Shown: positions 23,854 to 35,209 of the stretch, one piece after another
Layout: each line of letters opens with the position of its first letter
How positions within the stretch are numbered: position 1 is the first letter of the stretch
DNA from: Mytilus californianus
Taxonomy: Eukaryota > Mollusca > Bivalvia > Mytilida > Mytilidae
DNA length: 64,000 nt
Assembly: GCF_021869535.1 (NCBI RefSeq)
Contig: NW_026262701.1
Span: 45,945,278 to 46,009,277, forward strand
Reading direction: 5' to 3'
The notes under the pieces: generated by a model
The model's input: only the letters and a program-made list of their open reading frames with translations
Databases searched by the model: none
Told to the model about the DNA's origin: nothing
Translations under genes and position numbers: made by a program

Positions 23854-25048
23854 CTACATATTTGATGTTACAGACGAATTGAACATGCGTTTCAATAAAA
23901 TTGCTGCATTGTCGCGAAATTCTATATCCATAAAAGCGTAAATTATAGGGTTTACTATATTATTGATAATGAAGATATGGTATAGGAACGTCACACCAGG
24001 TCTTTGTGAAGTGGACAGATTTTCCCAAAAATCTTCGTAGATTCCTTCAAGGCACAGAATTGTCACCTTTGGTATATAACAAAGTACAAATACTGTCGTG
24101 ATGATAAAAACATAATTGTTACTTTACGGGTTATTTCGCTTCGTGTTCTTCGTTTCCCGGAAGCTGATTCCACAGTATTTGCTATAGGACTTTTAATGAC
24201 CTGCTCTCTGACAGAGTCTGACTTAGTTTCTGGAATCATTGCCTGTTTTGTTGCTCTTGCTGATGTGATGGTCAACTTTATTTCATTACAACTAAAATCA
24301 GGACAATTTTCGTCTTCATCAGTCTTTTGGATTTCTTTCTTAGAACCACTGGTGTCATTTGTGTGTTCTTTTAAGTTACGAAACCCCGTTTTTAAAATTT
24401 TGCCGTAAATGATGATAAGTGTTGTTACTAAGACGAAGACGAACATACCAAATCCAATCGAATATAAAGTCATTATTAAATCATTTCCTTCCTTTAATCT
24501 TCCACACCTCATTCCCGAGATACCATACTTAGTGCTTTGGTGCTGAACGGTGCCGTATATAAAATGATAATGCTAAAGCGAACAGAAAGGATAAGATAAT
24601 GGCCAGAAACAATGCAGTTCTTCTCATCGAAATCGACATGGATTGTTTTTGAAGCATACACAATTTCATGTATCTCTGAATTGCAATAGTAAATAATATG
24701 AAAACCAAGTAATAAGTAGTATTTGCAACAAAAAACACGAGTGTCTTGCATAAGATGTTGTTTGAAAATGTCGTCTGATAGAAACACTGAATTATATAAT
24801 GCACTCCAAGATATATTGTCGCTATCAAAAAAAAAGCTAAAACTGGTATGAAATATCTTTCATCTGATGGCTTCTTCATCTGATGGCTTCTTCATCTGAA
24901 ACGCATAAACCAACAACACAAACACGTTTCCACATGTACCAAGTGCAAGATAAACTGAAAGTATGATAATGTTCGGAATAAGAATGTTTGTTATTTCCTC
25001 GTTCCATTCTGATAAAGTTATATTGTTGAAAGTATTCTTAATATTCAT
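23854..25048 (-). pseudogene. Class A GPCR pseudogene, nearly full length, three frameshifts
   Basis: Closely related to the receptor at 18945-20135 and starting at the equivalent ATG (25048). Lesions seen: (1) a 16-bp tandem doubling of ATGAAGAAGCCATCAG around 24866-24898, shifting the frame after QMKKPSDE; (2) loss of three bases near 24830, deleting the conserved TM2 Asp (FFDMIA becomes FFLIA); (3) one extra T in a T run at the end of TM4 (about 24560); (4) one missing T in a T run at the start of TM6 (about 24106). QRY is also altered here to QRYMKLC in a normal position, and NPIIY is intact. The tail after LLKRMF is shortened. The otherwise well-preserved frames suggest recent inactivation. 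Confidence 0.92.
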
Positions 25049-25219
25049 ATTAATACTTTTACCTTACACTCAAAACACATGATATAAAAATTAAAGTCTT
25101 ATAATGTATTAGTTATTTCCTTACTTCTATGAAACTAAGGGTTTAAATTTGTAACACAATATCCGGGAAGTGTTATTTTTCTTTCTTGAAAAATGCAATA
25201 TACAAAATGTCCTTATGAT

Positions 25220-25610
25220 AAAATCTTTTTTACAAACAGGTTTGTTTTTTGTAATAAAAGAATTTTAATAAAAAGGCAAATGTCATATGAAACAGGAAAA
25301 CAATCAATAACTATAGGGCATGCGCCTTTAATATATGGAAACCTACATTGGGTTTAAAAAAAGCACACCAACACCCACACGCTCACATATCGTATTCGAT
25401 GATATTTACTTGAATATCATGATAATGAATCATACGATTGCCTTTGACGAGTTCTTTATATTGACTAGAGCGAACACATACACAAACAAAGTGACAATAT
25501 ATTTGATTATGGATGATAGGGGATGTGCTAATACTTCAATAAAACAGCAACTCAGCAACACTAAAAACCAAACGACATCTAGAGTTCAGAAAAAGTTTAA
25601 ACCACATAAT
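25220..25610. repeat. Upstream part of the GPCR unit, copy 4
   Basis: Homologous to 2560-2950 and 20330-20700 (AACAATCAATAACTATAG, then CATGCGCCTTTAATAT, then GAATCATACG). It overlaps a plus-strand open frame (25335-25736) that I do not regard as a gene, because the frame is not kept in the paralogous copies. Confidence 0.6.
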
Positions 25611-25666
25611 TGTGTTTGGCATAAGGCTGTTTGCAATTTCGGTCGTTCTATAGTGTTAAAATTCAT
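25600..25666 (-). pseudogene. GPCR relic, start of TM1
   Basis: From an ATG at 25666 the complement matches the first part of the relic at 3230-3391 (TGTTTGGCATAAGGCTGTTT on the plus strand in both). It is shorter than that relic. Its position relative to the upstream repeats is the same in both blocks. Confidence 0.65.
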
Positions 25667-25856
25667 CTTTATCTTTTTCCTAACATCCAAAATACTTGAA
25701 ATAACAAAACGAAAATTTAATGATTTAACTATATGATAGTATCCATTAAATTTAAAGGAAACAGTTTTGTTTATAACATAATATTCTGGAAGTTGTTTTT
25801 CGTAATTTAAACATGCAAGATGGAAAGATGTCCTTGTGATATTATTTCTACATACA

Positions 25857-27373
25857 CACGGGTAGAAACGTCGTCATATCGAGAAGCGTTTAGTACAGTG
25901 ATTTTGTCATAGTTTGGTTAGTTGGTCATGGTTTGGTAAGGTTACTGCCCGGAACGATTGCCTCAGTTCTTTTCAAATGAGCAAATAAAAAGCAAATTAG
26001 ATGTTTGAATCTATATTGTAAGTCAAACGATGAACATTGAAATTTTTGTTTTAAGAAATTGACGCAGGATAAGCAAGATATCGAAATTGATATGGTTTGG
26101 TTAAGCAATTGACATGTAGAAATTCGTCATGATTCGATCAAATTTGTCATGGTTTAGATCCAAATTAATACATATTTGTTTTACCTTAATATTGTTAGTT
26201 TGTCTGAAGGCGCTTGTAAAAATAGAAGTTACACACTTTACTTATTGACATAAAGAAAAGAAGCTTTTTTTACCAAATTTGGTGGGCGTAATAGGCAAAC
26301 TGAACATTAAACATTTTTACTTTTCGTGTGTTTTCTGAGATAAGATTTATATATCCACAGATCTTTTGAACTGGCATTCGGAAAACAAATTACAAAAACA
26401 GAAATCGTTACTTTTGTTTCACCTAGAATCTTTTCTCCGTATGTCAATGTTGAACTCTGTCGAGGGTTTACATATATCGTGAGCGGCATCACTAGTCACA
26501 TGGTTAAAGCAGTCTTTTCAAAGTTGCAAAACATAGCAGCAAGTAATTTTTTTTTTAAATTGTGTTCTATCAAAATATACATCTGTTGTTTTTATTTTGA
26601 ACCAGATTATATCTATGATGAATAAAAGGAGATGTGGGGGTTATACGCCATTGATACAGTAACCCAACAACAACTTATCAAACGATATCGAGAGGGCACC
26701 ATACAGTCTTCAACAAAAGACAGTTCTCTAAACAATATGGCATTCTCAACACAAATCCTTATTTCGTGAATATCTGAAACAAAATTAAAGTGTTTTTTAG
26801 ATTCGTCGGTGGTGCCCGCATCTACGCATTTGTAAGTATAAACATGAAATGCAATGAAAACCAAATATCATAAAGTTGTACAAGGGAGCAGACATTTTTT
26901 TGATAACGGAAAATCTACAGAACATGGCTGCATGGATGATGTTTGATGTCAGTGCAGAAGTGTTGACTACTGAATTGTCTGTTATCTTGTGCAAATAAAG
27001 CTATTTGTTCGGAAAAATTGACAGCAATTGTATATTATAACGAAATATTTGATGTAACAGACAGTAAACAAATCTTTTTTTATGGTTGGTAAACGAGTAA
27101 GCAACTTTTAAATTTTGACATATGCAAGCATTATTCTGTGTCAAATTATTAATTATATGATACAAATTAGAATTTACTAACATATAAGCTATAAACAAAG
27201 ATATTAACCAGCTTGAATTCATGTTCAGAAGTTCCTTAAGCAAAAAATCAGAATGTTTATATTGTGTCATTGTTTGTCGTTAAAACACTTAACACAATCA
27301 TTTCCAACTTAACCAAACTATGACAAAATCAATGTACTAAACGCTCATCGATATGACGACGTTACTACCCGTG
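25857..27373. mobile_element. 1.5-kb DNA transposon with long TIRs, non-autonomous
   Basis: The ends are inverted repeats of about 68 bp with few mismatches, each starting CACGGGTAG and running through AACGTCGTCATATCGA and ATTTTGTCATAGTTTGGTTA. ATACA flanks the element on both sides (25852-25856 and 27374-27378). The paralogous block at about 3580-3600 has the empty site with a single ATACAGGTG, which proves insertion. A 5-bp duplication with CAC at the tips is the pattern known for Transib and ProtoRAG-type elements, so that superfamily is a candidate, not a conclusion. Repeats of GTCATGGTTTGG type lie inside the left end. The longest open frames (26613-26864 and 27001-27270, minus) show no transposase features. 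Confidence 0.85.
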
Positions 27374-27378
27374 ATACA

Positions 27379-28340
27379 GGTGGACTATTATTATAAAAAA
27401 AGTAAAGAAATAAACAGTTTAATGACACATAGAACACAAAATGTTAAGAACTAGTTGAGGCACCAGTTATATTTTGAAACCTTATTTGAGTTTAAAAACC
27501 ACACCCACAACCACACATCAATACATCCACATAATGTATTCGAAGATATTGACTTGTATATCATGATGGTGAATCATACAGTTGAGTATGATTGAATCCT
27601 TCGAATTTAGAGCGAACATCGCCACTCACAACAGTACAAACACTAAAGTTTATGACTTTTCCTATGATTAAAAAGAGATATGGGGCATACTTCAATGAAA
27701 CAGCAACGAAGCGACAATTAAAACAACAAAAACCCATCTAAAGATAAGAAATCGTTCAGACCGCAAAAGGACGTCCTAGCTTGATAAAGACGGTTTTTTA
27801 AAAAATTTCAACAACCTTTGACAAAAACCTTTGAGGTTGAAAAATTAGGTCATCATTTTCATTCTTTAAGCCTTTATTGGTTAATGTTATTAAACTTTTT
27901 AGTTATTCTTTTTTAATTTAGTCGAACATTTTAATATTTCTTAATTTTTGTAACGCTAACGTTAAAGTAGGTAACAGCTATATTATAAACAGTGCATAAA
28001 GACACGATCTTGTGGAATGACCATAAAAAAAATAATACACAACTTCAAAGCAGTAAAACAAAACGAAAATTTTACCGATTGTGACATAAAGACTGAGTGA
28101 GGATCGGTATGGCGCGTGATGCATACATAGCAGGAGTTGATTACTATCTCGATCTTTTTGGAGTGTATGCGATTCCCTCAGTTTTATTTATTATTTAGGC
28201 CTTTATATCTTCTGAATAGATTTATGAAATTTTAATATCGGCATACCACTGATGCCTCTTATTTAGTCTTCAAACTATAAATCAGTGAATAGATATTAAT
28301 TCCATAGAGAGAGGAAACACAATGTTTGAACAGTAATAGT
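27379..28340. repeat. Duplicated block, continuation after the TIR element
   Basis: Resumes the homology to 3596-4560 directly at the right edge of the inserted TIR element, including GATGCATACATAGCAGGAG against GATGCATGCATAGCAAGAG. Contains no gene. Confidence 0.65.
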
Positions 28341-29560
28341 TAAATCGAGAGAAAAAACCCTGTAGATACTTTCGAATTAAACAGATTTAACATCCTTCTG
28401 TGAACTGAAGATTATGTATGATTATGAAAGTAATTAAATATTTCATGTAGTAAAAGTAGAAAATTTATACCCATTGGTATTTTCTTTTTAACAACAGGTA
28501 TATCGACCCAGTTGCAGGTAAGATAGAACATGTAAAAGATACTAAAATGAATGTGATGCATCAAATGCGCATTTCTCATCCCTGATGCTTGCAACTAAAC
28601 GTTGGAAGTACGAAAAAAACCCAACAAACGAAAACATAACGCCTTCACTGAGAGATCTGTGGCCAATACTTTTCGTTCTTTTCCAAGTGTCTGTGAAGGT
28701 TGCTAAAACGTTTATGTCAGTCTGATGTTGAAGCATTAGTTAAGATTCAAATACATCTTATGTTAACGTCTGAGGTTCTTTAATTTGTATTTATCAATAT
28801 CTAAGAACTCTCTGTAAATACAAAATGTAAGATTATTTCTAAAATTAAGAAAAGTCGCTCAGATTTAGCACAAAAAAAAAAAAAAAAAAAAAAAAATTGC
28901 GTATAAACGTTTACCCCCAAGACGAACCAGAAATAGTAATTTCATGAATTGTGAATCCCACACATTTGTCGATAGTTTTGGAAAAGAAAGAATAAATGGC
29001 AATTTTCGTTCAATATATATCACATCTTTATATTTCAAATATTCCTTGAATCTGTACTAAAATTTATCGTCACTTGCTTCATAAACAAATTGTGCATTTA
29101 ACAATATTAAGAATTTTGTGACGTTTTAGAAGTTGAACATGATAACAAATTTTTAAGGATTTTGGCAATTTGTGTATTTATAAAAGAAAACCTAAAAATA
29201 CCAATCCAAAACTAAAAACCGGATGCTATCGGATCATGTATGTACTGTTGTTTCAGATACTATTTAAACAAGGTTGACTACGGATATCCTTAAACGTAAA
29301 TTTTGTACTGAGCTCATGATATCTGAGACTGACATTCCACTGCAGCAGAATCGATCCAGTGATAGAAGCATAATTTTACTTTTATAAATTTGTTGTACTT
29401 CAGAAGTCATTCATAATCAAATTCCAATGAGCTATTATCCTGTTTCCAAATTTGAAATTTGATGTAAGCATATACATAGGAATCTGACCATACCTGATTG
29501 TAATTAGGTATACGTAGACTGACAAGTTTTTGGTGTCCTATGGGAACTAACTAAGCTCCC
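28341..29560. other. No gene recognised; poly(A) tract
   Basis: Contains a run of 25 A at 28872-28896 and otherwise AT-rich sequence without supported coding potential. The poly(A) may be the tail of an old retro-insertion, but I see no recognisable body next to it. Confidence 0.45.
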
Positions 29561-29569
29561 TCTTATTGA

Positions 29570-30690
29570 TTTTTTCTTCCTTTGCTGCTTACACTTTACA
29601 CTAATAATTCCCCATGCTCAATTAGAAGATAGATTACATCAACACATAAAACAGAGCTTTTTTCTACAAAAATGGGACACATAGATAAATATTCCTTGTC
29701 GTCGGTCAAACAAAATCTAACCTTGTGTAGAAAAGCACTGATACCACCAACACATATACAGAAGATGATATCATCAAAATACTGAACTTGTTTATCGAAT
29801 AAAATAAGTTTTCTTTTTGGTGAATTGATATTTCAACAAACAGTTGGATATTTCAATGGGTATTAATTGTGCATCACGTCTGTCGACTTCCTCTTGTACT
29901 CATATGGAGCAGAATACATAAATGAGAAAAAGTTATCTTGAAAAGTTCTTTAGTTTCACTTTCAGGTATACTAATGATTGCCTGCACATCAAGAACCTAC
30001 ATTCAAGCGAAAACTCACAACTGATCTTACAACTGATCTGTCCTTTTCCGAGTGAACATGTGATTACTACTGAAACTAGAAGGTCTGCTTATAATCTTGA
30101 TCTTTTCCTCGAAATTGACACAGACGAACAACTTCAAAATAGAATTTTTGGCAGACGTCATAACTTAAACTTTCAAATTGTAAACTGTACATTTCTCAGC
30201 AGTAACATACCAACGGTTCTATCATATGGCGTTTAATTATCTCAGTTGATACGTTACACCGATGCATGCCCACACTGTAAGGACTTCATTAACAAGTTTG
30301 TGATCTTTACACATAACGTGTTCCAACAGAGTTATGAAGAAAAACGGCCGAAATCGACACTACATAAGTTTAACGGATACAACACGAATTGATTGACCGA
30401 TACGATATGTGTGTGTCTCAACTCAAAATCAGAATGATTGTTGCGCTCGCACAACTTTAGATACCAGACGGGTGCCACATGTGGAGCAAGATCTGCTTAC
30501 CCTTCCGGAGCACCTGATATCATCCCCAGTTTTGGTGTTGCTTAGTCTTTAGTGTTCTATGTTGTGTCATCTGTACTATTATTTGTCTGTTTGTCTTTTT
30601 ATTTTTTTCCATGACGTTGTCAGTTTGTTTTCGATCTATGAGTTTGACTGTCCCTCTGGTATCTTTCGTCCCTCTTTTAGATACCAAAAA
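29570..30690 (+). mobile_element. Penelope-like retroelement relic 2
   Basis: Plus-strand frames, broken by many stops and shifts, read in order: a TLIIPHAQLEDRLHQ stretch (about 29600-29640), KNGTHR, DDIIKIL, GINCASRL (about 29858, for the usual GTNCAP), FTFRYTND (about 29955, where the YxDD box should be), YNLDLFLEID, then NIPTVLSYGV (30200-30234) and SQLIRYT. The Asp pair of the active site is degraded to ND. The element continues into the same 3' end as the insert at 10042-10479 (GACGGGTGCCACATGTGGAG at 30469, ending TTTCGTCCCTCTTTTA). This links the coding part with the dispersed 3'-end repeat. Confidence 0.75.
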
Positions 30691-30699
30691 TAGTCGTCT

Positions 30700-30980
30700 A
30701 ATCTGTAATTTTACCGATTGTATCTTATTCACCATTATGACATTTTGACCAATTATGGATTTGCATGGCGGTTGATGCATGCATAGCAGTAGACGCTTAC
30801 CCGTCGACCCATTTGATCGCGCTCACTTTTTCAGTTCATACGATTCCCTCAGTTTTTGTTTATTACCTTGATTTTTTTCTCCATAAGCGACTTATGAGAA
30901 CTGAGCATTGATAATCAACTGGTTCCTGAATTTATCTTCCATTTGATAACATTGCTTCATAAGAGCCAACATGATAGATA
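30700..30980. repeat. Diverged copy of a unit-associated repeat
   Basis: Related to 4290-4560 and 28084-28340 (GATGCATGCATAGCAG, then GATTCCCTCAGTTTTTGTTT). No gene. Confidence 0.5.
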
Positions 30981-30999
30981 TTTTGAACAATAGAAGTAT

Positions 31000-33080
31000 A
31001 CATTTAGATGATATATTTTCCGTTCACAATTCAGAATATTTTAAGTATACATATTAAATTCGTCTGCTTGAGCACATTCATTACAAAAATCAATATAAGA
31101 AATCGTACATAAAGTTTTAATTACGATTGAGTCATAAATTGACAAATTTGACTTAGAATACGCGTTGTGTTGATGAAACGTATCCTCCTTCTTTTTGTAG
31201 TTTTACTCCTTAGCTACTAATGATAACAAAACAAATGGTGTACACTTAATTGAAATCAAATATACGAAACGTCATGTTCAAAGACCTTTAAATTTCTGGA
31301 TGAAAGAAATCAATCTATGTATAACTAATCAATGAAATTTAGTACCGATTTATTAATATCATTTTGGAAAGTAGTCGTTCCCCGGCCATATTATCGACTC
31401 AAGGGTATTACAATCAAAACGAGTATCAAACTGAATATACTGTATCCAAAGCATTTTAATGAATACAAAGCATGAAGATACCATAGAGATAGTCAAAGAC
31501 CATATATCAAAGAAAAAAAGACAACACCATAGCTCATGCATTAAAATTTAAAATGAAAAGACAAACAGAGTCCACAAAAATACATAGAAAACTAAAATTT
31601 GGGCAATCCGAACAAAACTCAAATCAGTGGTTGAACCTAGGTGTTCCGTTCAAATCAGCAATTTCGTATCCATGAAAGCACCAGTAATCTTTTTCATCAG
31701 AATCCATATTTCGATTTCGGGATGTACAAATAGTTCACTGTGCAGTAAAAATATATTCCCTAGTTGTTTTGAGAGCAGTGTCAAAGCTGCAAATGTTTTT
31801 ACTCTTCCAAAAGAGCACCTTTTCTAAAACAAACAAGACCGATCTTAATAATTACGATCAATTGATACATTATTAAATACAATTTACCTTGAACCAGAAT
31901 AACATAGACGGATGGAGAATTCTATTGAAATACAAAAACTGTGATTTAAATTGATCATGTATTGTTAAAATCATCACGATTGCAATTAAGTGTTAAACAT
32001 TCTAAAATTGAGGCAATAATGAAATTGACCATTAAGCAACATAAAAGATGAACCATTCATAGAATGAGGCACATACCCTTCCAAAGTGTTTGCTATTATT
32101 AGCTTTATATTGACAAATTATTTGTTTTATTTGCTCACTGTTCGCTTTTTCAAATACCTATTTCACTGAGGTTTTTTTTTGTCCTCTAAATTCCGATCCA
32201 TTTGACTGGTTTGGTTTATTTTTGTTACATGTCAACTGTTTGAAGTACCAGGTAATGCCTATCACACTCCTCAGTAGATTCCATCAATCAAAATCTTCAA
32301 GACAAATAGAAAAGCAAGTGTTCCAAAATTTCGGACAGAAATTAATTACAAATTGAAAAAAAAGCTGGTGCCGTCAGCTTCTTTATTCAACGATTTTGAA
32401 GATCATTTCTATCAATATACGTGTTAATCATCTGCATGAATGCAGCAATGTTTACCGATTTACTGTAATGGTTGAATATCGGTTGATTGGACCGGAAAGA
32501 GTATATGTAAATTTTTTAAATTCAATCTTTGATTGATAAATTGTTTAGCTCTTTATAAAATTACTTCACATCCTGTTTTGCTAATTTGAAAATAAATGAC
32601 AAATTTAACAAATAACATTTTCACATAAACTCCCCTTCTTCATTGTAATATATTGTAACATAATGATCTAATAAATATATCTGTAGATGTGAATAAGGTT
32701 TTTTGTATTCAAAATAATAGAATGGACATAGCACATTTTGAACCTAACACGATTAAGTGTAGGTATGTGCTGTGTGAAAGTCTATGTATTTTAAATTATC
32801 ATTGCAAATCATCTTTATATATCACCGTTATCTAATTTGTATAAATATGTAAAAAAGTGGTGCATAGGAATGTTTTTGAAAGAAGCTAAACTTTATTATA
32901 TCTTTGGTTAATATTTAAATATTAGAAGGGTAGAAATCTTTTTCAAGAACAAAGTATTAAGAGATAATGACTTGATATATACACTGATTGGTCATTGGTG
33001 TCCTTTCTTGTTTGAACAGATGGACTGCTGAAATTAAAAGATTTAAAAACATACATTTGCGATAAATTTAGCGATGCATC
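31000..33080. other. No gene recognised
   Basis: AT-rich sequence upstream in coordinates of (that is, 3' to) the receptor at 33084-34247. Short frames at 31359-31541 and 31627-31827 lack any domain. No repeat shared with the rest of the window was noticed. Confidence 0.45.
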
Positions 33081-33083
33081 AAT

Positions 33084-34247
33084 TTAGAGTTTGGATCTTC
33101 TACAACAAATACACGGCTTTCTAAACATACGTTTCAAAAGTATCGCTGCTTCATTACGAAACTTGATATCCATAAAAGCATATATTATTGGGTTCACAAT
33201 GTTATTGATTATAAACATATTGTACAAAAACATAACAACCGGTCTCTGTAAGATTGACAGCTGCTCCCAAAAATTTACGTACATCCCTTCAAGAAGTAAA
33301 ATTGTCACTTTTGGTAGAAAACAAAGTAAAAATACTACAGTTATAACAAGAAACATAATTGTGAGTTTGTGGCTAACACGACGATTATGTTTTCTTCGTT
33401 TCTTGGATGCAGTTGCCTTTTCATTCGTTTCCATTGGACGTTGTCCGTCATACTTATCTGGTGAAAGATTTGATGTTTTGACTGTTGTGTCGGTTGACAT
33501 ATCGTCATCTCGTACCTCTGTATTTACGCCTTCAGAATTTGTTTCGATATTTTTTTCATCTCTCGTAAAGCGTTTTTTCATTTCTAAATTACGAAAAACT
33601 GTATATCCTATTCTGCCATAAAGTATGGTAAGTGTTATTACTATAACAAAAACTAACACACAAGCCACAATCGCGTGTAAATTACTCATGAAAGGATGTC
33701 CTTCTTTCAGTCTCCCACATCTGGTTCCTGATATTCCATAGTTGACGCTGCGATAATGAACAGAACCATACACAAATAGTAACGGTATGGCGTAAAGTAA
33801 AGAAATGACATTTGTAAATACTAATGAACTTCGTTTCATTAAAATCGACATAGATTGTTTAAAAGGGAAACATATTTTCATGTATCGCTGAACAGCAATA
33901 ATTACCAATATAGAAACCGGATTGAAAGTTGTAAGGCCAGTGCAAAACGCGAGGATCTTGCATACAAAATCGTTTGAAAAAGTAACTTGATTTAAACACT
34001 GAAATATATAATTCACTGTAAGGTATAATGTTGCTATCATGTCAAATGCCGCTAAAACTGGTATGAAATATCTCTCATCTGATGGCCCTTTTATCTGAAA
34101 CGCATACACCAACAACACAATGAAGTTCCCACATATTCCAAGAACGAGATAGACAAAAAGTACGATGATGTTTGGTATCAAGCTTGTTGTTATTCCATCA
34201 TTCCATTCCGAAAATGTAATATTATTGCCAGTATTGCTAGTATTCAT
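33084..34247 (-). CDS. Class A (rhodopsin-like) GPCR, intact, QRY-type
   Basis: Second intact receptor of the tandem family, 387 residues in a single exon, ligand unknown, predicted plasma-membrane protein. Landmarks: NNIT site (8-11), GN in TM1 (40-41), Asp69 in TM2, Cys96 and Cys177 as the probable extracellular disulphide, QRY (120-122), a third intracellular loop of about 80 residues (about 213-292) rich in charged residues, CFLP (309-312) in TM6, and NPIIY (352-356) in TM7, then a tail with a Cys cluster (RKPCICCRR) that could be palmitoylated. It is closer to the pseudogene at 41137-42142 (FNPV in TM3, VQRYMKICFP) than to the receptor at 18945-20135, so the array has at least two subgroups. 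The start matches that of all paralogues. Confidence 0.93.
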   Translation of the reverse strand: MNTSNTGNNITFSEWNDGITTSLIPNIIVLFVYLVLGICGNFIVLLVYAFQIKGPSDERYFIPVLAAFDMIATLYLTVNYIFQCLNQVTFSNDFVCKILAFCTGLTTFNPVSILVIIAVQRYMKICFPFKQSMSILMKRSSLVFTNVISLLYAIPLLFVYGSVHYRSVNYGISGTRCGRLKEGHPFMSNLHAIVACVLVFVIVITLTILYGRIGYTVFRNLEMKKRFTRDEKNIETNSEGVNTEVRDDDMSTDTTVKTSNLSPDKYDGQRPMETNEKATASKKRRKHNRRVSHKLTIMFLVITVVFLLCFLPKVTILLLEGMYVNFWEQLSILQRPVVMFLYNMFIINNIVNPIIYAFMDIKFRNEAAILLKRMFRKPCICCRRSKL

Positions 34248-34249
34248 AT

Positions 34250-34919
34250 CTAGACATCGATAATATAATCAAAATTTTAATTTATTTCATATTAACATAT
34301 TCATTGATTGTTAAATAAATAGAGTTTTTTTTTCCGGTTTTAGTTTAAAACAGAAATAATCTTCCTGTATAACTTTCAAAACGTTTGAAATAAAAAAAAA
34401 ACAAAGCATATTGTGAATATAACTTTTCCTCATTAATATTGAATTTAAACAAAGTAGGTTACGCTTCCGGGAACTTTTTCAACTTCGAAAATGCGTTTTG
34501 AATCGCCAAAAAATAGTCTTCTCATTTTACACTCTTTTCATAACGGTTAATTTTAAATATATACCTAAAGTATGAGAATAAATGAAAGCTGGGTTAATTT
34601 TTGTCTATATACTATGGCGCTGAAAAACTTCAATAACAAGGCGGCAATTTAACTTCTTTCTGTTTTTCAATTTGATAGGGATTTTTCGTAAAACATCATA
34701 AAGGAGCATACGATTCCCTCATATTTGTATTTAATTACACCAAAGTAACCAAATGATTTTTCGGAAATTTGTTTATCCCATTGCCAAAAAACAAATGATG
34801 ACAAGTAAAATAAACATGCAAAATACGCTAACCTTAAACTCAACATTACCTACCTCATATTATTATTTATAATTTGGTAAACAGTAAAAATCGTATTCAT
34901 CGCGGGACAAATTAAACGC
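34250..34919. other. Receptor 5' flank, no gene recognised
   Basis: Upstream of the intact receptor on its strand. I see no clear TATA box or initiator that can be tied to the gene. Confidence 0.4.
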
Positions 34920-35206
34920 GACAGGACTGAGAATCAGGATTGACACGAATTCAAAAAATATATGAATGATTCAAAAAATATATGAATCGCCAGTAACATA
35001 TTCAAGGTCAACTGTGTGAAAAACTATTTTAAAATGCTCCGACTAAGATATCCACTTCCGGCAAAAAGTTCATGTACGTTCCAGTAGGCATTCTAAAAAA
35101 TTGTTCATTTTCCTATTAACTGATTTTTTTAAAAGTTTAATTATTTCTTGGCAAAGGTAACCAACATCTATGTAGGACCAAGTATTCCCTGATTCTCAGT
35201 CCTGTC
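34920..35206. repeat. Small inverted-repeat element, 19-bp arms
   Basis: GACAGGACTGAGAATCAGG at 34920-34938 is the exact complement of 35188-35206. The 249 bases between have no coding feature. A 21-bp direct doubling containing TTCAAAAAATATATGAAT lies inside near 34950-34988. This could be a MITE. No target-site duplication was recognised. Confidence 0.5.
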
Positions 35207-35209
35207 CAT

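Noticed and set aside
25335..25736. A 133-residue plus-strand frame as a gene
   Set aside because: It covers the receptor upstream repeat and the reverse of a receptor relic. The frame is not preserved in the paralogous copies.
28872..28896. Poly(A) run as the tail of a processed pseudogene
   Set aside because: No recognisable coding body or target duplication lies beside it.
29922..30236. A 104-residue plus-strand open frame as a host gene
   Set aside because: Its sequence falls in order between other reverse-transcriptase pieces of a Penelope-like relic, with stops on both sides.
33091..33621. A 176-residue plus-strand frame
   Set aside because: It is the antisense shadow of the intact minus-strand receptor.
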